This document shows, in pieces, positions 29,311-37,404 of a DNA stretch of 64,000 bases. This DNA is from Azospirillum sp. TSO35-2 (GTDB lineage Bacteria; Pseudomonadota; Alphaproteobacteria; Azospirillales; Azospirillaceae), in assembly GCF_003116095.1 (NCBI RefSeq), contig NZ_LGRA01000008.1, positions 911,689 to 975,688 of the forward strand, written 5' to 3'. Both the position numbers and the translations under genes were made by a program. The notes beneath the pieces were generated by a model. The model saw only the letters and a list, made by a program, of their open reading frames with translations, searched no databases and had not been told where the DNA came from. Every line of letters begins with the position of its first letter. Within the stretch, counting starts at the first letter, position 1.

Positions 29311-29428
29311 TCAGTGTTTGACAGGCTCCGCCCTTACCTGGACTGGAGCGCAACCGGCGGCACACAACGCTGCCCGTTCGAGCCGCAGGCCGGCGCGGAC
29401 CATAAACATTGGGCCTGGGGAATGCGAC

Positions 29429-32206
29429 ATGGATGATCTGCTTTCCGAATTTCTGACGGAAACAAACGAAAACCTCTCGGTGCTCGACGTCGAGTTGGTG
29501 CGGTTGGAGCAGAACCCCAACAACCCGGAACTGCTCTCGAACATCTTCCGACTCGTCCACACCATCAAGGGCACCTGCGGCTTTCTCGGCCTGCCGCGCC
29601 TGGAAAAGGTGGCGCACGCGTCCGAGAACGTGCTCGGCAAGTTCCGTGACGGCGAACTGACGATCAACCCGGAAGCGGTCTCGCTGATCCTTCAGGCGCT
29701 CGACACCATCAAGAGCCTGCTGGCCGTCCTGGAAGCGACGGAGGCTGAGCCCCCGGGCGACGACCTGCCGCTGATCGAGCGGCTGAACCTGTGCGCCGAA
29801 GGCAAGCTGGGCGGACCCGCCCCGGCCGCCGCCGCGCCGCCGCCGCCGGCCACCGCCCCGGCGGTCGCCGCCGCCGACTCCCGGCCGGCCACGCTGGACG
29901 AGTTGGAAGCGCTGTGGAACTCCATCCCCGGCCCCAACGACCCGCCGGCCGCCCCCGCCGTCCCGGCGAGCACCGCCGTGGTCGCCCGCGCCCCCGAACC
30001 GGTGGAAGAGCCGGCGCCGTCGCAGGATCTCGTCGTTCCCGACGCCGAACCGGCCGCCGCCAAGGTGCCGGCCGCGGTCGCGCAGGCCGCCTCCGGCGGC
30101 AACGCCGGTGGCGCCGACGCGGGGGCCGAGGCCGCGACCAAGGAATCGGCGGTCGCCGCCCAGACCATCCGGGTCAACGTCGACCTGCTCGAAAATCTGA
30201 TGACCATGGTGTCGGAGCTGGTGCTGACCCGCAACCAGCTGCTCCAGATCCTGCGGTCGCAGAAGGAGAGCGAGTTCGCCGCCCCGCTGCAGCGCCTGAA
30301 CCATGTGACGTCGGAGCTGCAGGAAGGCGTCATGAAGACGCGCATGCAGCCGATCGGCAACGCCTGGGCCAAGCTGCCGCGCCTGGTGCGCGATCTGGCG
30401 CACGAACTCAACAAGAAGATCGACCTCCAGATGCTCGGCGCCGACACCGAGCTGGACCGCCAGGTGCTGGAGCTGATCAAGGACCCGCTGACCCACATGG
30501 TGCGCAACAGCGCCGACCATGGGTTGGAAATCCCGGCCGAACGCCTGAAGGCCGGCAAGTCGGAGACGGGCCGCGTCACCCTGAACGCCTATCACGAAGG
30601 CGGTCACATCATCATCGAGATCCAGGACGACGGTAAGGGCCTGGCGATCGACAAGATCAAGCAGAAGGCGATCCAGAACGGGATGGCGTCGGAGATCGAG
30701 CTGGCCTCGATGACCGACCAGCAGATCATCCAGTTCATCATGAAGCCGGGCTTCTCGACCGCGGCGAAGGTAACCAACGTGTCGGGCCGCGGCGTCGGCA
30801 TGGACGTGGTCAAGACCAACATCGAGAAGATCGGCGGCACGATCGAGATCAAGTCGGCCCAGGGCAAGGGCTCGACCTTCGTCATCAAGATCCCGCTGAC
30901 GCTGGCCATCGTCTCGGCCCTGATCGTCGAATGCGCCGGCGAGCGTTTCGCCATCCCGCAGATCAGCGTGGTTGAGCTGGTGCGCGCCGCCGCCGACAGC
31001 GAGCACACGATCGAACGGCTGAAGGGCACCCCGGTCCTGCGCCTGCGCAACCGTCTGCTGCCGCTGGTGTCGCTGCAGGAGCTGCTGCGGCTGGACGACC
31101 GCGAAGGCGTGGCGAAGACCGAGGACGAGACCTTCATCGTCGTCACCCAGGTCGGCACCTACACCTTCGGCATCATGGTCGACCGCGTGTTCGACACCGA
31201 GGAAATCGTGGTGAAGCCGGTGGCGCCGATCCTGCGCCACATCGAGATGTTCTCGGGCAACACCATCCTGGGCGACGGGTCGGTCATCATGATCCTGGAC
31301 CCCAACGGCATCGCGTCGGCCACCGGCGAGATGGCGATGGGCGAGGCCGCCGGCAAGGAGGCCGCCGCGGTCCAGACCCAGCGCAAGGAAGACAAGATGG
31401 CGCTGCTGCTGTTCCGCGCCGGCGACACGTCGCCCAAGGCGGTGCCGCTGTCGCTGGTCGCCCGCCTGGAGGATGTCGATCTCGCCACGGTAGAGCTGTC
31501 GAACGGCCTGCCGATGGTCCAGTACCGCGGCAAGCTGATGCCGCTGGTGCCGATCGACCCGAACTTCTCGCTGGGCAAGGAGGGCCGCCAGCCGGTCCTG
31601 GTCTTCGCCGACGGCGACCGTTCGATGGGCCTGATCGTCGAGGAGATCGTCGACATCGTCGAAGAGAAGCTGAACGTCCAGCTCGCCGCGGAGCGTCCCG
31701 GCCTGATGGGCTCGGCCATCATCGCCGGCAAGGCGACCGAGGTGATCGACGCCGGCTTCTTCCTCACCCAGGCCTACAAGGACTGGTTCGGCTCCGCCAG
31801 CACCGAGGCGTTCGACGAGGAGAAGCTGCAGCGCGTGCTGCTGGTCGACGACAGCCCGTTCTTCCGCAACCTGCTGACGCCGCTGCTGTCGGTCGCCGGT
31901 TACGACGTGACGGCGGTGGAGAACGCCAACGACGCGATGGCGCTGTGCGAGGCGGGCGAGGACTTCGACGTCATCGTCTCCGACATCGAGATGCCGGGCA
32001 TGAGCGGCTTCGACTTCGCCGAGGCGGTGCGCCACGGCAGCCGTTGGCAGCGTGTGCCGATGGTGGCGCTGTCCAGCCACGCCAGCGCCCGCGACCTCGA
32101 CCGCGGCCGCATCGCCGGCTTCAACGACTATGTCGCCAAGTTCGACCGTGACGCGCTGCTCTTCGCGCTGCAGCAGACGCTGACCGAACAGAAAGGTGCC
32201 GCATGA
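29429..32206 (+). CDS. cheA: Chemotaxis histidine kinase CheA with C-terminal receiver domain
   Basis: A 925-aa hybrid kinase. An HPt domain (residues 1-105, phospho-His44 in LVHTIKGTCGFLG) is followed by a long Ala/Pro-rich linker (about 120-245) replacing a recognisable P2 domain. Next come the P3 dimerisation and HATPase domains (HMVRNSADHGLE, RGVGMDVVKTNIEKIGG), then two successive CheW-like domains (about 489-630 and 654-784) and a receiver domain (802-925, phospho-Asp852). Extra CheW and receiver modules are typical of the CheAY form in Azospirillum/Rhodospirillum Che1 clusters. It receives signals from chemoreceptors and phosphorylates CheY and CheB. The start ATG 29429 follows GGGGAA. 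There is no N-terminal membrane region. Confidence 0.95.
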   Translation: MDDLLSEFLTETNENLSVLDVELVRLEQNPNNPELLSNIFRLVHTIKGTCGFLGLPRLEKVAHASENVLGKFRDGELTINPEAVSLILQALDTIKSLLAVLEATEAEPPGDDLPLIERLNLCAEGKLGGPAPAAAAPPPPATAPAVAAADSRPATLDELEALWNSIPGPNDPPAAPAVPASTAVVARAPEPVEEPAPSQDLVVPDAEPAAAKVPAAVAQAASGGNAGGADAGAEAATKESAVAAQTIRVNVDLLENLMTMVSELVLTRNQLLQILRSQKESEFAAPLQRLNHVTSELQEGVMKTRMQPIGNAWAKLPRLVRDLAHELNKKIDLQMLGADTELDRQVLELIKDPLTHMVRNSADHGLEIPAERLKAGKSETGRVTLNAYHEGGHIIIEIQDDGKGLAIDKIKQKAIQNGMASEIELASMTDQQIIQFIMKPGFSTAAKVTNVSGRGVGMDVVKTNIEKIGGTIEIKSAQGKGSTFVIKIPLTLAIVSALIVECAGERFAIPQISVVELVRAAADSEHTIERLKGTPVLRLRNRLLPLVSLQELLRLDDREGVAKTEDETFIVVTQVGTYTFGIMVDRVFDTEEIVVKPVAPILRHIEMFSGNTILGDGSVIMILDPNGIASATGEMAMGEAAGKEAAAVQTQRKEDKMALLLFRAGDTSPKAVPLSLVARLEDVDLATVELSNGLPMVQYRGKLMPLVPIDPNFSLGKEGRQPVLVFADGDRSMGLIVEEIVDIVEEKLNVQLAAERPGLMGSAIIAGKATEVIDAGFFLTQAYKDWFGSASTEAFDEEKLQRVLLVDDSPFFRNLLTPLLSVAGYDVTAVENANDAMALCEAGEDFDVIVSDIEMPGMSGFDFAEAVRHGSRWQRVPMVALSSHASARDLDRGRIAGFNDYVAKFDRDALLFALQQTLTEQKGAA

Positions 32207-32703
32207 GCAACGCCACGCTGCCGTCCACCGTCCGGAAGTCGAGGGGCGACGATCTCGTCGTCTCGGGCAACCAGGACTTTGTGACCATGACGATCGCCGA
32301 CCAGATGTTCGGCATCCCGGTCCTTCAGGTGCAGGACGTGCTGGGCCATCAGCGGATCACCCGCATCCCGCTGGCCCCGCCGGAGGTCGCCGGATCGTTG
32401 AACCTGCGCGGCCGCATCGTCACCGCCATCGACGTCCGCCTTCGGCTCGGCCTGACCGGCCGGCCGAAGGACAAGCCGGGCATGTCGATCGTCGTCGACC
32501 TGCGCGGCGAGTTGTACAGCCTGATGGTCGATTCGGTCGGCGAGGTGCTGAGCCTGACCAAGGAGGACTTCGAGCGCAACCCAGCGACGCTGGATCCGCG
32601 CTGGCGTGAGGTCTCGACCGGAATTTATAGGCTGAACGGCCAGTTGATGGTTGTGCTGGACGTGCCTCGTCTGCTCAACTTCACAACCATCGAGACGGCC
32701 TGA
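32203..32703 (+). CDS. cheW: Chemotaxis coupling protein CheW
   Basis: A 166-aa adaptor linking chemoreceptors to CheA. The single CheW domain begins FVTMTIADQMFGIPVLQVQDVL, with LNLRGRIVTAIDVRLRLGL and the final LDVPRLLNF. An N-terminal extension of about 25 residues precedes the domain. Its ATG overlaps the cheA stop (ATGA), so translation is coupled. Confidence 0.95.
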   Translation: MSNATLPSTVRKSRGDDLVVSGNQDFVTMTIADQMFGIPVLQVQDVLGHQRITRIPLAPPEVAGSLNLRGRIVTAIDVRLRLGLTGRPKDKPGMSIVVDLRGELYSLMVDSVGEVLSLTKEDFERNPATLDPRWREVSTGIYRLNGQLMVVLDVPRLLNFTTIETA

Positions 32704-32773
32704 CCGACGGCGGCGGCAACCGCTGCCGCCGGACGGCCCTGCCGGACGAACAGATGACCGAGGCCCTGCCGCA

Positions 32774-33139
32774 ATGAAATCCTGCCTGGTGGTCGACGAC
32801 AGCCGCGTGGTCCGCAAGGTCGCGCGCAAGATTCTGGAGGAGCTGAACTTCGCCTGTTCGGAGGCGGAGGATGGCAAGCAGGCGATGGAAGCCTGCGCGG
32901 CACAGATGCCGGACGCGATCCTGCTGGACTGGAACATGCCGGTGATGAACGGCATCGAATTCCTGCGCCGGTTGCGCAAGATGAGTGGCGGCGAGACGCC
33001 CAAGGTCGTGTTCTGCACCACCGAAAACGACCTCGCCCACATTCAGGAGGCGCTGTCGGCCGGGGCCAACGAGTACATCATGAAGCCCTTCGACAGCGAC
33101 ATCATCCAGACCAAGTTCGCGCAGGTCGGACTGCTGTGA
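32774..33139 (+). CDS. cheY: Chemotaxis response regulator CheY
   Basis: A 121-aa single receiver domain. Acidic pocket VVDDS, phospho-acceptor Asp52 (LLDWNMPVMNG), switch Thr near residue 82, and Lys104 (YIMKPF). As CheY-P it should bind the flagellar motor, or, in Che1-type systems, alter swimming speed. It lies 70 nt after cheW and before cheB in the same operon. Confidence 0.94.
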   Translation: MKSCLVVDDSRVVRKVARKILEELNFACSEAEDGKQAMEACAAQMPDAILLDWNMPVMNGIEFLRRLRKMSGGETPKVVFCTTENDLAHIQEALSAGANEYIMKPFDSDIIQTKFAQVGLL

Positions 33140-33232
33140 CGGCGGTCGCGCGCCGGCCGGGGATCATCGCCCCGGCCTTCGGCGCAGACGATGATGCATC
33201 GAACCCGTCGAGTTGAAAGGCGATTTGCCGTT

Positions 33233-34393
33233 ATGTCGGACAGTTTTGGCAGAGGCTCCCTCACCGCCGCGCGACCGGCCAACCCGGATCCCGTCCGGGT
33301 CATGGTGGTGGACGACTCCGCCGTCATCCGTGGTCTGCTGACCCGTGCGCTGGAGGGCGATCCCGACATCCGCGTCGTCACGTCGGTCGGCGACGGCCAG
33401 ATGGCGGTCAACTCGTTGCAGCGCAACTCGATCGACGTGATCGTGCTGGACATCGAGATGCCGGTGATGGACGGCCTGACCGCCATCCCGAAGCTGCTGG
33501 CGGTGGCGCCGCAGGTGAAGATCATCATGGCCTCGACGCTGACGCTGCGCGGGGCCGACGTCTCCATCCGCTGCCTGTCCGCCGGCGCGGCCGATTACAT
33601 CCCCAAGCCGACCTCCACCCGCGAGATCGGCGGGGCGGAGGACTTCAAGCGCGAGCTGGTGGCGAAGGTGAAGGCGCTGGGCGCCGCCGCCCGCCGCGCC
33701 GGGTCGCGCTCGCGCGGGGAAATCCGCCCGCTGACGCCGTCCGCCGCGCCGTCGCTGTTCAAGCGCGAGGTCGGGCCGATCGTCACCCGTCCGGCCGCCG
33801 CCGGCGTCCCGGTGAAGCCGGACGTCATCGCCATCGGCAGCTCCACCGGCGGTCCGCAGGCGCTGTTCGAGGTGCTGTCGCACCTGAAGGGCATCAGCCA
33901 GCCGATCCTGATCACCCAGCACATGCCGGCGACCTTCACCACCATCCTGGCCGAGCACATCAGCCGCCAGTGCGGGATCGACGCGCGCGAGGCCAAGGAC
34001 GGCGAGCCGGTGGTGCAGAACCGCTGCTACATCGCGCCCGGCGACTTCCACATGCTGGTGGCGCAACGCGCCGGGGTCAACGTGATCGCGCTGAGCAAGG
34101 ATCCGCCGGAGAATTTCTGCCGCCCGGCGGTCGATCCGATGATGCGGTCGATCCTCAAGGCGTTCGGCGGCCGCAAGATCCTCTCCTGCATCCTGACCGG
34201 GATGGGCCAGGACGGGCTGAAGGGCTGCACCGAGGTGGTCAACGGCGGCGGCACGCTGATCGCCCAGGACGAGGCGTCCAGCGTCGTCTGGGGCATGCCG
34301 GGCGCGGTGGCGCAGGCCGGCATCTGCAACGTCATCCTGCCGCTCAAGGAAATCGGTCCCCACATCCGCAAGCTCGCGTCGAGGGCAGCATGA
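33233..34393 (+). CDS. cheB: Protein-glutamate methylesterase CheB
   Basis: A 386-aa methylesterase that removes methyl groups from chemoreceptors for adaptation. The N-terminal receiver has VVDDS and phospho-Asp73 (VLDIEMPVMDG). After a basic linker, the C-terminal esterase has the catalytic Ser in AIGSSTGGPQAL, His in ITQHMPATF and Asp in TGMGQDGLKG. The start ATG 33233 fits the family N-terminus; an in-frame ATG at 33191 would add 14 residues. Confidence 0.94.
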   Translation: MSDSFGRGSLTAARPANPDPVRVMVVDDSAVIRGLLTRALEGDPDIRVVTSVGDGQMAVNSLQRNSIDVIVLDIEMPVMDGLTAIPKLLAVAPQVKIIMASTLTLRGADVSIRCLSAGAADYIPKPTSTREIGGAEDFKRELVAKVKALGAAARRAGSRSRGEIRPLTPSAAPSLFKREVGPIVTRPAAAGVPVKPDVIAIGSSTGGPQALFEVLSHLKGISQPILITQHMPATFTTILAEHISRQCGIDAREAKDGEPVVQNRCYIAPGDFHMLVAQRAGVNVIALSKDPPENFCRPAVDPMMRSILKAFGGRKILSCILTGMGQDGLKGCTEVVNGGGTLIAQDEASSVVWGMPGAVAQAGICNVILPLKEIGPHIRKLASRAA

Positions 34394-35229
34394 GAGTCGA
34401 AGATTTCGACATGTTCTCCACGCTGCTCAAGCAGCGTTCCGGCTTGGTCCTGACCCGCGACAAGGCCTACCTGCTCGAATCCCGGCTGATGCCGGTGGCG
34501 CGCAAGTGGAACATGAAGGGGCTGGAGGAACTGGCGACCACCGTCCGCACCCGCAAGGACGAGGCGCTGCTCCGTGACATCACGGAGGCGATGACGACCA
34601 ACGAGTCGTCCTTCTTCCGCGACCAGAAGCCCTTCGACCAGTTTCGCCAGCTCGTGCTGCCGCGCCTGATGGAGGCGCGGGCGGCCAAGCGGTCCTTGCG
34701 CATCTGGTCGGCCGCCTGCTCGTCGGGGCAGGAAGCCTATTCGCTGTCGATGATCCTGAACGACGAGGCGGCGAAGCTGGCCGGCTGGCGCATCGAGATC
34801 GTCGGCACCGACATCTCGGCCGAAATGGTGGAGCGCGCCAAGTCCGGCGTGTACACCCAGTTCGAGGTGCAGCGCGGCCTGCCGATCACCATGCTGGTGA
34901 AGCACTTCAAGCAGAATGGCGACAAGTGGCAGATCAGCCAGCAACTGCGCCAGATGGCGTCGTTCCGTGAATGGAACCTGCTGGGCGACCTGTCGGCCCT
35001 GGGGCAGTTCGACATCGTCTTCTGCCGCAACGTGCTGATCTATTTCGACCAGCCGACCAAGGCGAAGGTGCTGGAATCGATCGCCCGCCAGATGCCGCAG
35101 GATGGCGTGCTCTATCTGGGCGGGGCGGAAACCGTGCTGGGCATCACCGACAAGTTCAAGCCGGTGGAAGGGCAGCGCGGTCTGTACAGTCTGGGCGGTT
35201 TTTCCGCCGCCGGCGCCAAGGTGGCGTGA
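34390..35229 (+). CDS. cheR: Chemoreceptor glutamate methyltransferase CheR
   Basis: A 279-aa SAM-dependent methyltransferase that methylates receptor glutamates. An N-terminal helical domain (about residues 1-80, TNESSFFRD) is followed by the SAM-binding domain (WSAACSSGQEAYSLSM, EIVGTDIS, FDIVFCRNVLIYFD). The ATG overlaps the cheB stop (ATGA). It is the last gene of the che operon, and its enzyme opposes CheB. Confidence 0.95.
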   Translation: MRVEDFDMFSTLLKQRSGLVLTRDKAYLLESRLMPVARKWNMKGLEELATTVRTRKDEALLRDITEAMTTNESSFFRDQKPFDQFRQLVLPRLMEARAAKRSLRIWSAACSSGQEAYSLSMILNDEAAKLAGWRIEIVGTDISAEMVERAKSGVYTQFEVQRGLPITMLVKHFKQNGDKWQISQQLRQMASFREWNLLGDLSALGQFDIVFCRNVLIYFDQPTKAKVLESIARQMPQDGVLYLGGAETVLGITDKFKPVEGQRGLYSLGGFSAAGAKVA

Positions 35230-35337
35230 GGCGGCCTGATGAAGGCGGCGGTCAGGCGCCGCCCCTTCATCAACATCGGTCAGGCAGGCAAGGCAGACAG
35301 AGTGTAACCGGACAAAGCGGGTGTCACCGGTTCGACG

Positions 35338-35565
35338 TCAGACGTCCGACGGCGTGATCGACTTGATCGGGCCGCGCGGGTTGCCGGACATCTCGGCGAT
35401 CTTGCGGTCCTGCGCTTCGATGAAGGCGCGCACCGAATTCTCGCGGTCGTACTGGTCGATGTCGACGGTCGGCACCTTGCGGTTCGAGGTGCGCGCGCCA
35501 TCCTGGTAGAGGATGTCGAACAAGGCATAGCCATTGTCCACGGGCTGTTTCTTTTGACGGGCCAT
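35338..35565 (-). CDS. Conserved-looking small protein, 75 residues
   Basis: A 75-aa soluble protein beginning MARQKKQPVDNGYALFDILY, with a middle acidic/basic helix (YDRENSVRAFIEAQDRKIAE) and a Pro-rich end. GGAG lies 9 nt before the ATG. I do not recognise a family. It is the second of two small genes lying tail-to-tail with cheR; the 80-aa gene at 35618-35860 precedes it after 52 nt, so they may share a transcript. Confidence 0.65.
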   Translation of the reverse strand: MARQKKQPVDNGYALFDILYQDGARTSNRKVPTVDIDQYDRENSVRAFIEAQDRKIAEMSGNPRGPIKSITPSDV

Positions 35566-35617
35566 GGTGTTTTTCTCCGTGATCGGGACGGTTGGGGCGG
35601 CCGGGAAGGCCGCCCGG

Positions 35618-35860
35618 TCAACCGTTGTCGCTGCGGGTCAGCGTGTCGTCCGGAGGCGTGCCGGTGGCATTGCCTTCGGTCTCGCCATCCTCGTCGTCCG
35701 CCGCGCCACCCAGTTCGCTGGTCTGGTCGTCGTCGCTGAGCCCTGCGGCGCGGCGGGCGGCGACCTCTTCGTCGCGGCGCTGCTTCTTTTCCTGCTTCTT
35801 CTGCTCTTTGGCGCGGTTGCGCTCGGCGCGCTGCTGGTTGTAGTTCGGCTTGAAGGCCAT
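35618..35860 (-). CDS. Small highly charged protein, 80 residues
   Basis: An 80-aa protein with a very basic helical first half (KPNYNQQRAERNRAKEQKK and onward, probable coiled coil to residue 35) and an acidic, probably disordered second half. AAGGAGA precedes the ATG at 35860. The charge pattern suggests RNA or ribosome contact, but no family is recognised. It lies between the cspA-type gene with its terminator and the 75-aa gene. Confidence 0.65.
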   Translation of the reverse strand: MAFKPNYNQQRAERNRAKEQKKQEKKQRRDEEVAARRAAGLSDDDQTSELGGAADDEDGETEGNATGTPPDDTLTRSDNG

Positions 35861-35902
35861 CAGCGTCTCCTTCGGGTCATCACCCTTTGGTCGGGAAGCA
35901 CG

Positions 35903-35933
35903 GAAAAAGGGCATCGGTTTCCCGATGCCCTTT
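35903..35933 (-). terminator. Rho-independent terminator of the cold-shock gene
   Basis: On the minus strand AAAGGGCATCGG and CCGATGCCCTTTTT form a 12-bp stem around GAAA with a T run, 24 nt after the cold-shock gene stop codon. Confidence 0.9.
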
Positions 35934-35956
35934 CCTCAGGACAGACTGACGACGGT

Positions 35957-36166
35957 TCAGACCGCCTTCAGGTTTTCCGCCGAGGTCTTGCCGCGCTTGG
36001 GATCGCGCTGCTCCTCATAGGAAATCTTCTGGCCATCAACCAGGCTGCGGAGCCCGGCGCGTTCCACCGCAGAGATGTGAACGAACACATCCGGGCCGCC
36101 GTTGTCCGGCTGAATGAAACCGAAGCCCTTGGTGCTGTTGAACCATTTGACGGTGCCGACGGGCAT
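35957..36166 (-). CDS. Cold-shock domain protein (CspA family)
   Basis: A 69-aa single cold-shock domain that binds single-stranded RNA or DNA. RNP1 is KGFGFIQP and RNP2 is VFVHISAVE. The start ATG 36166 has GGGAGAC upstream. The leader contains a 10-bp hairpin at 36190-36212, of the sort that may shape cold-dependent translation. A strong terminator follows. Confidence 0.94.
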   Translation of the reverse strand: MPVGTVKWFNSTKGFGFIQPDNGGPDVFVHISAVERAGLRSLVDGQKISYEEQRDPKRGKTSAENLKAV

Positions 36167-36189
36167 CTCTGTCTCCCATAACACAAAGG

Positions 36190-36212
36190 GCGCCGCACCA
36201 CCGGTGCGGCGC
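36190..36212 (-). promoter_or_regulatory. Hairpin in the leader of the cold-shock gene
   Basis: GCGCCGCACC and GGTGCGGCGC form a perfect 10-bp stem with a 3-nt loop, 23 nt before the ATG. It lacks a T run in either direction, so it is not a standard terminator. Confidence 0.5.
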
Positions 36213-36415
36213 ATCAGACTGGGTGTGGGATTGGCTGCACTCAGGTCGCGCGCGAAAGCGAGAACGCTTGGCGCGGGAACAAGGGCGAAGCAGGGGCGGC
36301 GTGGCCCCGCAGTCCGAAGCAGAATGACCTTCTCAAGATGGGCGCGACGGCCCCCTCTTTCAAGGTGAAAGAAGGGGCAGGGCAAAAGAAGGGGCAAGGA
36401 ACGGCGGCCGGCCGA

Positions 36416-37150
36416 TCAGCCCGCGGCCTGTTGCTGCAGCCGCGGCGGCGGTGCGGCGCTTTCGACGATGTCCTCCTGCGGATCGCGCAAGACATAGCCG
36501 CGGCCCCACACCGTCTCGATGTAGTTGTCGCCCTGGGTGGCGGCGGCCAGCTTTTTGCGCAGTTTGCAGACAAAAACGTCGATGATTTTCAGTTCCGGCT
36601 CGTCCATGCCGCCGTAGAGGTGGTTCAGGAACATCTCCTTGGTCAGCGTCGTGCCCTTGCGCAGGCTCAACAACTCCAGGATGCCGTATTCCTTGCCGGT
36701 CAGGTGCAGCGGCGACTGGTCGACCTCCACCGTGCGGGTGTCGAGGTTGACGGTCAGGCGGCCGGTGCGGATGATGCTGTCGGAATGGCCCTTGGACCGG
36801 CGGACGATCGCCTGGATGCGGGCGATCAACTCCCGCTTGTCGAACGGCTTGGTCAGATAGTCGTCGGCGCCGAAGCCCAGACCCTTGATCTTGTTGTCCA
36901 TCTCGGTCAGGCCCGAGAGAATCAGGATCGGGGTGGTTACACGCGCTGCGCGCAGGCGCCGCAACACCTCATACCCGTCGATGTCCGGCAGCATCAGGTC
37001 GAGAATAATGATGTCGTAGTCATAGAGCTTGCCGATTTCCAGCCCGTCTTCACCCAGGTCGGTAGAATCGACGATGAATCCTTCCGTATTCAGCATCAAC
37101 TCGATGCTTTTGGCGACGGAGGAGTCGTCTTCAACCAGCAAAACCCTCAT
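36416..37150 (-). CDS. ctrA: Cell-cycle response regulator CtrA
   Basis: A 244-aa OmpR-type regulator. The receiver domain (residues 1-118) has the CtrA opening [20 protein letters not shown], phospho-Asp51 and K at LTKPFD. The DNA-binding domain (about 128-225) has the near-invariant CtrA stretch [20 protein letters not shown]. It controls motility, chemotaxis and, in some species, replication, after phosphorylation by ChpT. A short Ala/Pro/Gln tail replaces the usual end. Its upstream region, shared with fliI, has five TTAA tetramers and a GANTC site. Confidence 0.96.
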   Translation of the reverse strand: MRVLLVEDDSSVAKSIELMLNTEGFIVDSTDLGEDGLEIGKLYDYDIIILDLMLPDIDGYEVLRRLRAARVTTPILILSGLTEMDNKIKGLGFGADDYLTKPFDKRELIARIQAIVRRSKGHSDSIIRTGRLTVNLDTRTVEVDQSPLHLTGKEYGILELLSLRKGTTLTKEMFLNHLYGGMDEPELKIIDVFVCKLRKKLAAATQGDNYIETVWGRGYVLRDPQEDIVESAAPPPRLQQQAAG

Positions 37151-37238
37151 GGCGATATCCCGACGTTTGATGGCGCGCTTTCGCTACCCGACCCCGGAAC
37201 GGTTCCCGGTCCTTCATGACCGATTTCCCCCATCCCGT

Positions 37239-37298
37239 TTACACAAATTAACAGACGATTCAGCTTAACGCCAGTGCCAAGCGCTTACACAACGTTAA
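37239..37298. promoter_or_regulatory. Direct repeats TTACACAA..TTAA with GANTC between ctrA and fliI
   Basis: TTACACAAATTAA (37239-37251) and TTACACAACGTTAA (37285-37298) are near-identical direct repeats in the divergent promoter region. TTAA also occurs at 37265, 37329 and 37360, and a CcrM site GATTC at 37257-37261. TTAA is the CtrA half-site, although no pair here has the exact N7 spacing. Likely CtrA autoregulation and control of fliI. Confidence 0.5.
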
Positions 37299-37404
37299 TC
37301 CTTCCATCGGAAGATGCGATGATGGTGGTTAACGGGGTGTCCGTCCACTGCCTTACCACTTAATGGGAGCTGCGTCCCGTCTTTGGGATGCATGCACTGC
37401 ATCG

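Noticed and set aside
29222-32080. A 952-codon open frame on the minus strand opposite cheA
   Set aside because: It is the antisense shadow of a GC-rich gene: composition is dominated by Arg/His/Gln/Asp repeats, it has no family motifs, and cheA on the other strand has full domain structure.
36338-37219. A 293-codon plus-strand frame opposite ctrA
   Set aside because: Antisense shadow; the minus strand encodes an unmistakable CtrA.
37248-37268. TTAA..TTAA pair upstream of ctrA as a full CtrA box
   Set aside because: The spacer is 13 nt, not 7. I kept the region as a TTAA-rich control segment but not as a canonical CtrA box.
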